64,000 nucleotides of DNA from Alphaproteobacteria bacterium MarineAlpha12_Bin1 (GCA_002937505.1 PTJY01000002.1:124001-188000); one strand, 5' to 3'. Shown: positions 55,504-64,000, counted from the first letter of the stretch. The notes: generated by a model not told the origin, from the letters alone. A program made the numbers and translations.

Positions 55504-57897
55504 CTAAAATTTTCCCAAAGCAGATAAAATCTTCTGAGGTGTAATTGGTTGATGAGAAACACGTGTGTTAAAAGGCCTAATAGCATCATTGATCGCATTC
55601 ATAACTGCCGCTGGAGCTCCTGCAGTTCCTGCTTCTCCAGCCCCTTTAGCACCAAGTTCAGAATCAATTGTCGGTGTTTCTACATGCCCAACTTCAATAT
55701 CAGGCATCTCCATTGCCATAGGAACCAGGTAATCGGCCATATTTGCATTAACCATATTACCACCTTCGTCATAAACACATTCTTCAAGTAAAGCCCCCCC
55801 GAGGCCACAGATAACACCCCCCCGCACTTGCTCATCGACCAGGAGAGGGTTAATAACCGTGCCACAGTCTTCTACAACCCAATGTTTTAAAACTTTTACA
55901 AAACCTGTTTCAGGGTCTACCTCTACATGGCAAGCTTGAATTCCATTTGTAAAAGCAATGTTATATTCGCGAGGCACGAAATGACGGGTTGCCATTAACT
56001 CAGCTTGAAAATCTTTCGGGATTAAATCAGAACGAAAATAACCTATTCTTGCAACTTCAGTTAAAGGCATGCGCTCCGCGCCGTCCGACTTATTGACGAT
56101 AACACCCCCAACAATATCTATTGCTTCAGGTTCAGACTGCAATAACTGGCCAGCTAAATCGAGAACATTATTGCGCAAAGCTTTAGATGCGATTAGTACA
56201 GCCTCACCTCCTATACCAGCACCTCGAGAACCCCACGTTCCGCCGCCAGTGGGCACATTATCCGTATCTCCGCTAACCACTCGAACTTTGTCAATTTCAA
56301 TACCAAAGGCTGTTGCAGCTATTTGAGCCATTATAGCATCTGTCCCCTGACCCTGCTCTGTAACACTGTGATGGACAATAATTGAACCGCCAGAATCAAG
56401 TCGCACCTGTGCACCGTCTTGCGATGAAATACGTGCCCCCCCAACTCCATACATCAAAGCGCCTGGATTAGTCAGCTCTATCATTGCTGCAAATCCGATG
56501 CCTCGATAAACCCCTAATTCACGAAGCTTATCTCGGTCATTTTTTATTGCCTCATAATCCATCATTTCCATTAATGTCTCGAGGCTTTTCTGGTGAGACA
56601 ATGCCTCTAGAATTATCCCACTAGCTCCCTTAGTGGGATATGCATCATCGGGAATTAAATTTCGCCGTCGAATCTCAACTGGATCAATCTCCAACTGATG
56701 AGCACCCTTTTCTAGCAGACCCTCGGTGACAGCAAATGCGATTGGATGGCCGACAGCTCTATATTGGCACATAACATTTTTGTTTTGAAAAACAACTTTA
56801 GATTTAGCCCTGTAGTTTTCATGCTTATATGGACCACCAGTAAAGTTTAAGACCTGATTCGCTTCCATTGCGCTAGTGCGTGGATACATGGAGTAGGGAC
56901 CTATGCCAGTTAAAGCATCTATCTCAATGCCCAAAATCTCTCCCTCGGAAGAAAAAGCCATACGTCCATTAACCCTGTGGTGACGCGCATGAATATCAGT
57001 TACGAATGATTCGAGCCTGTCTGCCGTAAACTTAACAGGCCTGCCTAACAATTTAGAGATAGCTGCAGTAGCCATCTCATCAGCGTATATGTGTACTTTG
57101 ATACCAAACGACCCTCCCACATCCTGGCAGATAACTCGAACGTTGCCCTCAGGCACACTGATATGTTTAGCAAAAATATGTTGCATCATGTGAGGAGCCT
57201 GGAAAGACATATAAACAGTTAACTTGTCCTCAGTCTGATTGTAGTCGGATAGCATAACCCTAGGCTCAAGTGTGACGCCTGTGTGGCGTTCAAAAAGAAA
57301 GTTTTCCTCTACTATCAATGCGGCGTTACTAAATGCTGACTCAACATCACCAGCCTCGACAGAGTTTTCGAAAGCAATATTATCTCCCAGTTCGGGATGA
57401 ATAACATGAGTAGAAGGATCTGCTGCAGTTTCAGGCTCACAAACCACAGGTAGTTCGTCATATGTAACCTCAACCAAAGCGACTGCATCTTCTGCTTCTG
57501 CGCGACTATTGGCAACGACCGCAGCAACCGCTTCTCCTTGCCAACAAACATGATCAACCGCTAGCGGATACTGAGGAGCTGATTTCAATCCTTTGAAGTG
57601 GGTTAAAACTCCCACCCAAGGAGAACAATAAGATTCTAGATCTTTTGCAGTTATTACTTTGATAACCCCCGCACTATGTGAAGCCTCTTTCGTATCAATT
57701 CCTGTTATACGGGCATGTGCGTAAGGAGATCGAACAAATGCTACATGAACCATACGCTGAAGTTTTATATCATCAACAAACTGCCCCTGCCCCGCCATAA
57801 GTCTTTTTGCATTCGGGCGTGGTACACTTCGACCGATATACGAATTTGGTCGACCAAGAACACTTGCGTCTGGAGCTGTTATCGTTTCATTAACCAT
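55504..57897 (-). CDS. Xanthine-dehydrogenase-family molybdenum subunit with unusual active-site loop
   Basis: A 797-residue large subunit with GGSFGIKVHIYADE, GQGTDAIMAQIAA, GTWGSRGAG and the catalytic Glu E755 in GAKGAGEAG. The loop that is PYRGAGR in the 40-kb paralogue reads QYRAVGHP at 378-385 here, neither the form I nor the classic form II pattern. No CoxM or CoxS genes flank it. It lies 9 bp downstream of the acyl-CoA dehydrogenase gene, suggesting a common pathway on a CoA ester or its acid. Confidence 0.87.
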   Translation of the reverse strand: MVNETITAPDASVLGRPNSYIGRSVPRPNAKRLMAGQGQFVDDIKLQRMVHVAFVRSPYAHARITGIDTKEASHSAGVIKVITAKDLESYCSPWVGVLTHFKGLKSAPQYPLAVDHVCWQGEAVAAVVANSRAEAEDAVALVEVTYDELPVVCEPETAADPSTHVIHPELGDNIAFENSVEAGDVESAFSNAALIVEENFLFERHTGVTLEPRVMLSDYNQTEDKLTVYMSFQAPHMMQHIFAKHISVPEGNVRVICQDVGGSFGIKVHIYADEMATAAISKLLGRPVKFTADRLESFVTDIHARHHRVNGRMAFSSEGEILGIEIDALTGIGPYSMYPRTSAMEANQVLNFTGGPYKHENYRAKSKVVFQNKNVMCQYRAVGHPIAFAVTEGLLEKGAHQLEIDPVEIRRRNLIPDDAYPTKGASGIILEALSHQKSLETLMEMMDYEAIKNDRDKLRELGVYRGIGFAAMIELTNPGALMYGVGGARISSQDGAQVRLDSGGSIIVHHSVTEQGQGTDAIMAQIAATAFGIEIDKVRVVSGDTDNVPTGGGTWGSRGAGIGGEAVLIASKALRNNVLDLAGQLLQSEPEAIDIVGGVIVNKSDGAERMPLTEVARIGYFRSDLIPKDFQAELMATRHFVPREYNIAFTNGIQACHVEVDPETGFVKVLKHWVVEDCGTVINPLLVDEQVRGGVICGLGGALLEECVYDEGGNMVNANMADYLVPMAMEMPDIEVGHVETPTIDSELGAKGAGEAGTAGAPAAVMNAINDAIRPFNTRVSHQPITPQKILSALGKF

Positions 57898-57906
57898 TGA
57901 TTTCTC

Positions 57907-59100
57907 CTAATTGACCCGTAACCGATTTCTAACCGGGTGTCTGTTTGCATCCTTAATACCTAACTCATCTTCTGCTATCAAAATACGCTGCACGTTCGCT
58001 GTGCCCTCACCCACCGCTAGCATATTAACATATGAGGTTAATTTTTTAATTGGATATTCATCTGCAAGCGCATATCCAGCAAATATTTCTGCTGCGCAAG
58101 AAGCAGCATGTTTAGCTGCATTCACTGCTACGTATTTAGCCCGAGATGTAGCCCGAGTCGAAGGTTTTCCCTCGTCCATTAGCCAAGCAGTGCGATGCAC
58201 TAATAGCCTTGCAGCGTCGATATTTACAACCATATCAGCTATCAATTGTTGTACCATTTGATACTGCCCAATAGCATGACCACGAATGACCCTCTCATTA
58301 GCGTAGCGAACCGACTCATCCAAACAGGCTTGAGCTAATCCAACCGATCGCGAAGAAACTGTTAAACGTCCATATTCTAGCGCGTTCATCGCTATTTTAA
58401 ACCCCTCGCCCTCGTCTCCCAATCGATTTTCTACAGGAACAGTAAAATTATCCAGATATACTGCATTTGAACACAGAGCTTTCGATAATCCAGTCATGGG
58501 AATCGGAGAGGCCGAAAAGCCGTCATAACGTTTGGGTTCGACTATAAATGCCGTAATTCCCCTATGTCCTGCGTCTAGGTCTGTTTTGGCAAACAAAATG
58601 CCTGTATCACACGAATTAGCAAATGTTATCCATTGCTTTGAACCATTGATCTTATAAACGTCATCCCTTTTTGTTGCCTTAGTCTTCATAGAACCAGAGG
58701 CATCTGATCCTCCACCTGATTCTGTTAAAGCAAACATCCCTATTTTCTTACCTTTAATCAAATCTGGAACAAACCTATTAATCTGATCTTCATTCCCCCA
58801 GTTAAAAATTGTAAAGGGACAAGTCATAGCTTGCATATTCATTGCATAACCGAATTCAGGAGCCAGACGCGATATTTCTTCAGATATTACTGCTACCGCC
58901 AGAAATCCTGCAGCTGTTCCACCTAAGCTTTCCGGAAATGATGCACCAAATAAACCAATTTCTCCCATTTTTTGTATTATCTTATGTGGAAACTGGCCGG
59001 AAGCTTCCATTGAGTCAATATTTGGAAGGATTTCTGACTCAGTAAAACGTCTAGCAGATTGAGAAATTGCTTCAATTTCACTTGGGATATAAAAATTCAT
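57907..59100 (-). CDS. Acyl-CoA dehydrogenase
   Basis: FAD enzyme that introduces a 2,3-double bond in an acyl-CoA. The 397 residues contain MFALTESGGGSDASGSMKTKA, IDGSKQWITFA-type (INGSKQWITFANS), QYQMVQQLIADMVVNIDAARLLV and a C-terminal VGEGTANVQRILIAEDELG with the likely catalytic Glu. The chain-length preference is not predictable. First gene of the minus-strand set acyl-CoA dehydrogenase, molybdenum subunit, GST, selenoprotein. It is divergent from the CoA-transferase pair. Confidence 0.93.
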   Translation of the reverse strand: MNFYIPSEIEAISQSARRFTESEILPNIDSMEASGQFPHKIIQKMGEIGLFGASFPESLGGTAAGFLAVAVISEEISRLAPEFGYAMNMQAMTCPFTIFNWGNEDQINRFVPDLIKGKKIGMFALTESGGGSDASGSMKTKATKRDDVYKINGSKQWITFANSCDTGILFAKTDLDAGHRGITAFIVEPKRYDGFSASPIPMTGLSKALCSNAVYLDNFTVPVENRLGDEGEGFKIAMNALEYGRLTVSSRSVGLAQACLDESVRYANERVIRGHAIGQYQMVQQLIADMVVNIDAARLLVHRTAWLMDEGKPSTRATSRAKYVAVNAAKHAASCAAEIFAGYALADEYPIKKLTSYVNMLAVGEGTANVQRILIAEDELGIKDANRHPVRNRLRVN

Positions 59101-59168
59101 TTTTACTCCTGCACCTTTAAATTCCCCGTAGATCTATTTAACATCAGAAAGTACATATTTCACCAGGG

Positions 59169-59174
59169 TATAAT
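59169..59174 (+). promoter_or_regulatory. -10 box TATAAT of the CoA-transferase operon
   Basis: GGGTATAAT in the 93-bp divergent gap, 20 bp before the GTG start at 59194. Transcription from it would begin near 59181. That rules out starts further upstream for the CoA-transferase subunit A gene. No clear -35 is visible. Confidence 0.5.
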
Positions 59175-59193
59175 TACAGAAAGATTCTCAAAA

Positions 59194-60018
59194 GTGACAA
59201 AACATTTTGAAAAAGTAGAAACCCTAGTTTCAAATATTCCAGACAGTTCTAAAATTGCTTTAGCGCCTGACTACAGCGGCTGTCCAATGGAAGCGATTAG
59301 AGCACTTATCAAGCGAGGTGCAACTGGCCTGCACATAATAGGCGTGCCATCTGTAGGATTCCAAGGCGATATGTTAATAGGTGCTGGTTGCGTTGAAACC
59401 ATTGAAACTGCTGCAGTGACGATAGGAGAACACGGCCTAGCCCCGAGGTTTACTTCAGCTATTAAAAACGGAACCATAAACATAATTGATGGAACATGCC
59501 CAGCTATTCATGCAGGATTACAGGCTGCGCAGAAAGGAATACCGTTTATGCCTGTACGCGGCATACTAGGTTCTGATCTCTCAAAACACCGCCATGACTG
59601 GATTGAAGCAAGCAACCCATTTAGTGAAAATGAGGAACCACTAATTTTTGTAAAGGCAATTACACCGGACATAACCTTAATTCACGTACCGTTAGCTGAC
59701 AGTGATGGGAATGTCTGGGTGGGCGTGAGGCGAGAAATGATGGTCATGGCACACGCCTCTAAAAAAACGTTGGTGACATATGATAAATTGTTTGATGGAA
59801 ACCTTCTATCAGAAGAGAGCATGGCTCCAGGAACAATCCCTTCCCTTTACGTAGATGGCCTAGCACTAGCAGAAAACGGGGCCTGGCCAGTAGGGTTATT
59901 CGGTAACTATCCCCCAGATGAAAATCATTTAAAGATTTATCTGGATATGGCAAAAACTGAAGAAGGATTTAAAGAGTATATAAATGAGTATGTTTTTGAA
60001 CCGAAAGCTGCAGAATGA
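59194..60018 (+). CDS. CoA-transferase family I, subunit A (glutaconate CoA-transferase/IpdA-like)
   Basis: A 274-residue alpha subunit from GTG 59194, just after the promoter -10 box. It has KIALAPDYSGCPMEAIRALIKRG, GTCPAIHAGLQAAQKGIPFMPVRG and VPLADSDGNVWVGVRR. The frame open to 59059 overlaps the divergent acyl-CoA dehydrogenase gene and is not used. Relatives transfer CoA between organic acids; the IpdAB branch of steroid degradation instead hydrolyses a ring. It overlaps the subunit B gene by 4 bp. Confidence 0.85.
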   Translation: MTKHFEKVETLVSNIPDSSKIALAPDYSGCPMEAIRALIKRGATGLHIIGVPSVGFQGDMLIGAGCVETIETAAVTIGEHGLAPRFTSAIKNGTINIIDGTCPAIHAGLQAAQKGIPFMPVRGILGSDLSKHRHDWIEASNPFSENEEPLIFVKAITPDITLIHVPLADSDGNVWVGVRREMMVMAHASKKTLVTYDKLFDGNLLSEESMAPGTIPSLYVDGLALAENGAWPVGLFGNYPPDENHLKIYLDMAKTEEGFKEYINEYVFEPKAAE

Positions 60019-60746
60019 GTGAAGTTATAAAAAAGGAAGAAATGTTAATTTTTGTGATATCCGAAATGCTAAAAGGCATGAGGCACGTGGCTGTTGGAGC
60101 ATCATCCCCAATACCAGGAGGCGCAGCATTACTGGCTAGAGCCAATAGTTCCACTGACTTTCGCGTGTCTATGCTGGGCAGTGAAGAACATAATACTTTT
60201 ACTAATGGTGGAACAGAACTGTTCGACTGCGCGGCCCAAGGCAGAATAGACGCTTTTTTTCTTGGTGGAGGCCAAATTGATGGAAGCGCAAATATAAATT
60301 TAGTTGGGATCGGCGATTATCCAGATACAAAAGTTCGTTTTCCAGGGTCTTTTGGTTCCGCATATCTTTATTATCTCGTCCCTAGAGTGATTTTATTTAG
60401 GGAAGAGCATACTCCTCGGGCGTTGGTTCCCAAGGTAGACTTTATTAGTGCTCCTGGCACCAGCCCTGACAATGTTAATAGACCTGGGGGGCCTTACGCC
60501 TTAGTAACAGAAAGGTGTGTTTTTAGGTTTGATAAGAAGAAAGCACGTTTTCGTTTGGAATCAATTCATCCTGGACATTCTCTTGAAGAAATCATTGAGA
60601 TGACAGGGTTTGAATTCGACGAACCAAGCACTATTCGCGAAACTAAACCTCCAAGTTCTGATACGCTTAAACTAATCCGTGGTAAAATAGCTGATGAGAT
60701 TTCAGAAACCTATCCTGCTTTTTCCTCAAAAATTTTCGGATCTTGA
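60015..60746 (+). CDS. CoA-transferase family I, subunit B (IpdB/GctB-like)
   Basis: A 243-residue beta subunit with VGASSPIPGGAALLARA, SMLGSEEHNTFTNGGTELFD, GRIDAFFLGGGQIDGSANINLVGIGD and PGSFGSAYLYYLVPR. True transferases carry a catalytic Glu in an SENG-like motif; here the matching place appears to be GSEEHN, so catalysis by the classic mechanism is not certain. ATGA overlap with subunit A ensures coupled translation. Confidence 0.85.
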   Translation: MSEVIKKEEMLIFVISEMLKGMRHVAVGASSPIPGGAALLARANSSTDFRVSMLGSEEHNTFTNGGTELFDCAAQGRIDAFFLGGGQIDGSANINLVGIGDYPDTKVRFPGSFGSAYLYYLVPRVILFREEHTPRALVPKVDFISAPGTSPDNVNRPGGPYALVTERCVFRFDKKKARFRLESIHPGHSLEEIIEMTGFEFDEPSTIRETKPPSSDTLKLIRGKIADEISETYPAFSSKIFGS

Positions 60747-60844
60747 GGACGTTAATTTTTTTTAATTATGTTAACTACTCATAGAATATCAACTAATTTT
60801 TTTAAACTAACTCAGAAAACAATCTAATCTAAATGGAGCCTAAC

Positions 60845-61231
60845 ATGCCGTTCTTTAATATAAATGAGATGAAAACGAAAAGAGATAAAACAGCCCCAGG
60901 AATGGCTGCTTCAATAGCTGGTGAGTTTATGAAGGTGGGAGTCATGACTTACGAAGACGAAATAGGACCCCCTCCTCATTTTCATCCTAATGAAGAACAA
61001 TTTATTCTTGTTTTAGAAGGAAAACTCAGAATGGTTTTAGATGATGAAGTAAAAAACATCGGTCCAGGAGATTTAGTCCATGTCCCGAGAAATGTAGCGC
61101 ACACCGTTCGTGCTGTTAATGGACCTGCAAGGTTTTTTACTGCCAAACACCCAGTTGGAAATGGAGAGCTAAGTCAAGATTATAACCTAGCCCCTAACGC
61201 TGATGAATTGAAAGCTAAACTTGCTGGTTGA
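60845..61231 (+). CDS. Small cupin protein
   Basis: A 128-residue cupin with GPPPHFHPNEEQFILVLEG (H-x-H-x4-E-type motif 1) and GDLVHVPRNVAHTVRA (motif 2 His). It has full metal ligands, unlike the cupin at 43.3 kb. ATG 60845 has GGAGCC upstream; an ATG at 60833 is possible. The function is unknown, and it sits between two CoA-transferase-type genes. Confidence 0.8.
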   Translation: MPFFNINEMKTKRDKTAPGMAASIAGEFMKVGVMTYEDEIGPPPHFHPNEEQFILVLEGKLRMVLDDEVKNIGPGDLVHVPRNVAHTVRAVNGPARFFTAKHPVGNGELSQDYNLAPNADELKAKLAG

Positions 61232-61257
61232 AACGACATATTTATATGCAGGAAAAA

Positions 61258-61299
61258 GTTATCCCCATCATCATGAATTAGTAATAAAACTGGGATAAC
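61258..61299. repeat. Inverted repeat GTTATCCC-N26-GGGATAAC
   Basis: Perfect 8-bp arms in the 129-bp gap between the cupin and the CaiB-type gene. The spacing of 26 nt suits either a hairpin in the leader of the CaiB-type gene or a pair of half-sites. There is no T tract after it. Confidence 0.4.
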
Positions 61300-61360
61300 A
61301 GGCTAGGCTAATTTCAACATTAATTAAGACATATCAATTATAAAAAGAGATTTCCGAGTA

Positions 61361-62581
61361 ATGCACAACACAGAAGAAAATTGGCCAAATGGCGCGATGG
61401 ACGGTCTCAAAGTTGTAGATTTGAGTCGTGTTCTCGGCGGACCATATTGCACCCAGATTCTTGCAGACCATGGAGCAGAAGTTATTAAAGTTGAACCTCC
61501 GCAAGGAGACGAAACAAGAGACATGGGGCCTCCCTTCCACGAAGGAGATTCTTCATATTTTATAGGAATCAACAGGAATAAAAGATCCATTGGTCTCGAC
61601 TTAAGTAATATAGAGGGGCGGTCAACTTTATTACGTCTCCTTGAAGATGCTGATGTGTTGTTGGAAAATTTTAAGACCGGGACCATGGAAAAATGGGGGA
61701 TTGGATATGAGGATACTATTTCAAAACTTTTTCCTAACCTCATTTACTGTCGTATATCGGGCTTTGGAAGTGATGGTCCATTGGGTGGCTTACCCGGTTA
61801 TGACGGAGTAATACAAGCGATGGCCGGATGGATGTCAGTAAATGGAGGCAGTGATAAGGATCCAACTAGACTAGGTCTCGCAGCAGTTGATATGGGCACC
61901 GGGCTCTACACCTGCGTCGCTATATTAATGGCCCTGTTCGAGCGACAAGGCTCCAGAAAAGGACAATTTATTGACATGACATTATTTGATTGTGCTGTAG
62001 CGTTAATGCACCCTCACATACCAAATTTTTATTATTCAGAAGGCAAAATACCTGATATCTATGGAAATCAGCACGCAAATGTTGCTCCGTATGATAAATT
62101 CACCACAAAGACGGTAGAGGTATTCATTGCCGCTCTAAACAATCCTGCATTTAGAAGACTATGTACAGAGCTGGGACAGCCAGATCTTGCTAACGACCCA
62201 CGTTTTAAAACTAACCCTGATAGAGTCGCTAATATTAGTGAATTAAGTGATAAGCTTTCATCTTTGATGGTAGACATAGATGGAGAAGATTTGTGCCAGC
62301 GGCTTATGTTAAATGGAATTGCGGCAGGACCGGTATATAACACTGCGCAAGTAGTCGAACACCCTCACACCTCACATAGGGATATGTCCGTCAAATTAGA
62401 CTGGTATCAGGGTTCCGGAATTCCAATAAAATTTTCCAGAACACCCGGATCAATTCGTTCCACCCCTCCAAGGTTTAGTGAGCATGGAAGAGAAATATTA
62501 GCTCAACACGGCTTTAATGAGGATGAAATTGATTCCCTGGCTAAAAATCATGTGTTAGTTGAAGAACGTAAAAAACTCTGA
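61361..62581 (+). CDS. Family III (CaiB/BaiF) CoA transferase
   Basis: A 406-residue protein with GLKVVDLSRVLGGPYCTQILADHGAEVIKVEPP, which starts the family fold. It has NRNKRSIGLDLSN, the GFGSDGPLGGLPGYDG loop, and AAVDMGTGLYTCVAILMALFER. The catalytic Asp is expected in the DMGTG segment. These enzymes move CoA between carboxylates, for example succinyl-CoA to an aromatic or dicarboxylic acid. The substrate is unknown here. Confidence 0.92.
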   Translation: MHNTEENWPNGAMDGLKVVDLSRVLGGPYCTQILADHGAEVIKVEPPQGDETRDMGPPFHEGDSSYFIGINRNKRSIGLDLSNIEGRSTLLRLLEDADVLLENFKTGTMEKWGIGYEDTISKLFPNLIYCRISGFGSDGPLGGLPGYDGVIQAMAGWMSVNGGSDKDPTRLGLAAVDMGTGLYTCVAILMALFERQGSRKGQFIDMTLFDCAVALMHPHIPNFYYSEGKIPDIYGNQHANVAPYDKFTTKTVEVFIAALNNPAFRRLCTELGQPDLANDPRFKTNPDRVANISELSDKLSSLMVDIDGEDLCQRLMLNGIAAGPVYNTAQVVEHPHTSHRDMSVKLDWYQGSGIPIKFSRTPGSIRSTPPRFSEHGREILAQHGFNEDEIDSLAKNHVLVEERKKL

Positions 62582-62671
62582 TGGTTAAGGCTACACTGTT
62601 TGAAGAGGTCTACTCATTATTCTTCAATAGACAATGCTCACGGGAAATAATCCGAAATAAGGCTGCTTTTC

Positions 62672-63103
62672 ATGTTTAAAAACACCATTAAGATTCCAGT
62701 AGAATGGGGACACTGCGATCCCGCGCGTATTGTTTTTTATCCCAATTACTTCAGTTGGTTTGACCAAGCAACAAGGCATTTATTTGATAAGGCCGGCCTA
62801 AGTTATGACATTATGCATAACGAATATAAGACTCTGGGATTTCCACTTGTGGACGCACAAGCTGAATTCATTTCTCCTACTTTATTTGGAGATGAAATTG
62901 AGGTCACCAGTCATATAAGCAAGTGGTGGAGAAAAACAATAGAAGTTAGCCATGAAATCACCAATGACGGCAAAACGGCGGTTAAAGGCAAGGAAATTAG
63001 AGTTTGGGCAGTAACAGATCCAGATAATCCTCGTAAGTTAAAGACCAAATTAATTCCCGAAGAGTTTAAATTGAAATTTGAAAAGATAAACACCACCGTT
63101 TAG
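62672..63103 (+). CDS. Acyl-CoA thioesterase, hot-dog fold (4-hydroxybenzoyl-CoA thioesterase family)
   Basis: A 143-residue hot-dog protein. The catalytic motif WGHCDPARIVFYPNYFSWFDQA contains the active-site Asp of the 4HBT family in the form H-C-D-P-A-R-I-V, and ATRHLFDKAGLSY follows. It cleaves a CoA thioester, possibly aromatic. It lies 90 bp after the CaiB-type gene and before a 2Fe-2S reductase, and may close the pathway encoded from 59.2 kb. Confidence 0.9.
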   Translation: MFKNTIKIPVEWGHCDPARIVFYPNYFSWFDQATRHLFDKAGLSYDIMHNEYKTLGFPLVDAQAEFISPTLFGDEIEVTSHISKWWRKTIEVSHEITNDGKTAVKGKEIRVWAVTDPDNPRKLKTKLIPEEFKLKFEKINTTV

Positions 63104-63263
63104 GAACACTTACTCTTTTCTCAAAATTAAATGTTATTCTAAAATTATTTCGTAAAGAACAGTACGCCTTTTCAATAAAAAAAAGAGGATTTAATTATTT
63201 AAGGATCATAAACAAGCCAAAATCTACTATTAAGAGATAGCGTTTTATAGGAAGAGAGTTTTA

Positions 63264-64000
63264 ATGAGTTTCTCTGTTAATATCAGGCAATTTAAGACCT
63301 CAATCGACGTTGAAATGGGGGAAACCATCTTAAGCGCAGCCTTAAAATCGGGAGTTCAGTTCCCTCATGGCTGCCAGTCGGGAAATTGCGGTGCCTGCAA
63401 GTCCCGCCTTTTTTCGGGAGACATTCAAATGTCGCCATACTCAGATTTTGCGCTCACAAAAGAAGAAAAAGAGTCTGGTTTAATACTTGCTTGTCGTTCG
63501 GTCCCCTGGAGTGATTGTGATCTAGCATATCTGGAACAAGATGATCTAGTTACTTTTCCGATCCGTAAACTAAATTGCACAGTCAAAGAAATACAACAAT
63601 TCACCCATGATATAGTTCGGATCTTTCTTGGTATAGATAGTGGTGGTCCATTTAACTTCGCTGCTGGTCAATATGCTAAAGTTTCTTTTGATAAATTTCC
63701 TCCACGGGATTATTCTATGGCTAGTTTACCAGCAGATGATTTTCTTGAATTTCATATCCGTCAGATTTCAGGGGGATTAACGAGTACACATGCTAATAAA
63801 AAATTAATCGTAGGTGAAACGGTTAGTTTGGAAGGCCCATTCGGGGTTTCCTACTTTAGGGAAAACCATACTGGTCCGTTAATAGCAATAGGTGGTGGCT
63901 CAGGCCTGGCACCAATAAAGTCGATCGTGGAAACAGCTCTTGAAAAAAATCGGAAACAACCAATACATCTTTATTTTGGAGCAAGAGACACCAGAGATGT
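63264..64000 (+). CDS. 2Fe-2S ferredoxin/flavin oxidoreductase, 3' end beyond the window
   Basis: The frame opens at ATG 63264 (upstream GGAAGAGAG) and remains open to the edge, giving 245 visible residues. The plant-type ferredoxin domain has cysteines C37, C42, C45 and C77 (HGCQSGNCGACKSRL, CX4CX2C then CX31C). A ferredoxin-reductase-like FAD domain follows (PRDYSMASLPAD) and an NAD domain begins (GPLIAIGGGSGLAPIKSIVE). This layout matches electron-transfer components of multicomponent oxygenases or similar reductases. An oxygenase partner may lie beyond the window. Confidence 0.88.
   Translation, partial: MSFSVNIRQFKTSIDVEMGETILSAALKSGVQFPHGCQSGNCGACKSRLFSGDIQMSPYSDFALTKEEKESGLILACRSVPWSDCDLAYLEQDDLVTFPIRKLNCTVKEIQQFTHDIVRIFLGIDSGGPFNFAAGQYAKVSFDKFPPRDYSMASLPADDFLEFHIRQISGGLTSTHANKKLIVGETVSLEGPFGVSYFRENHTGPLIAIGGGSGLAPIKSIVETALEKNRKQPIHLYFGARDTRD

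Noticed and set aside
59059-59193. N-terminal extension of CoA-transferase subunit A
   Set aside because: It overlaps the start of the divergent acyl-CoA dehydrogenase gene and contains the promoter -10 box; the family begins near the GTG at 59194.
61291-61308. Partial resemblance to the I-SceI homing site (GGGATAACAGG)
   Set aside because: It is incomplete, the arm is explained by the local inverted repeat, and no homing endonuclease or intron is present.
1-64000. CRISPR arrays, insertion sequences, integrases or prophage
   Set aside because: No regularly spaced repeats, transposase or phage-type proteins were seen; the only tandem repeat is the in-frame duplication in rpsP.

Overview
The window looks like a chromosomal segment of an AT-rich marine-type alphaproteobacterium. 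The evidence is the gene order ffh-(VOC)-rpsP-rimM-trmD-rplS-leuC-leuD-leuB-asd, the order dapF-mtaB-ftsY-yciB, a NadQ-type regulator upstream of nadABC, and the many CoA-thioester, molybdenum-hydroxylase and amidohydrolase genes. The lineage is an inference and I would not go below class level. I see no rRNA, CRISPR array, insertion sequence, integrase or phage gene. Coding density is very high and overlaps are short.

Layout. 1-4.7 kb: the end of a serine hydrolase, then nadC-nadB-nadA (minus strand), the de novo NAD pathway, with the regulator nadQ upstream and a palindromic operator candidate between. 5.8-8.4 kb: ketopantoate-reductase-like and acyl-CoA ligase genes. 8.7-11.3 kb: thiolase, TerC and a Nudix hydrolase. 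11.3-20.9 kb (minus): asd, a small exported protein, leuB, leuD, an RDD membrane protein, leuC, rplS, trmD, rimM, rpsP, a VOC protein and ffh. rpsP carries a fresh in-frame 69-bp tandem duplication in an acidic tail. 21.2-25 kb (plus): dapF, mtaB, ftsY, yciB. 25-26.8 kb: Nudix and pgk.

26.9-44.9 kb is an accessory catabolic stretch. It holds two tandem amidases beside an Lrp-type regulator, a homodimeric 2-oxoacid dehydrogenase E1, an EamA transporter, a D-2-hydroxyacid dehydrogenase, a polysaccharide-deacetylase-like protein and a MesD-like core methionine synthase. It continues with an Ldh2-family dehydrogenase, two tandem ACMSD-like amidohydrolases divergent from an orphan CoxL-like molybdenum subunit, then a quinone-oxidoreductase-like protein, a cupin and an LLM flavin enzyme.

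45-54.7 kb is a selenocysteine locus: selA-selB, tRNA-Sec (anticodon TCA), and a fused NADH-dehydrogenase-like/SelD protein. Convergent to selD is a selenoprotein gene of the GrdB-like family with an in-frame UGA (motif U-P-Q-C). A conventional gene caller splits this gene into two pieces. A glutathione S-transferase gene lies just upstream of it. The locus therefore holds the whole Sec machinery and at least one client.

54.7-64 kb is a second catabolic island: another orphan molybdenum subunit, an acyl-CoA dehydrogenase, a two-subunit CoA-transferase-family pair, a cupin, a CaiB-type CoA transferase, a thioesterase and the start of a 2Fe-2S/flavin reductase that runs off the window. Together these suggest activation and oxidation of an unknown organic acid as a CoA thioester.
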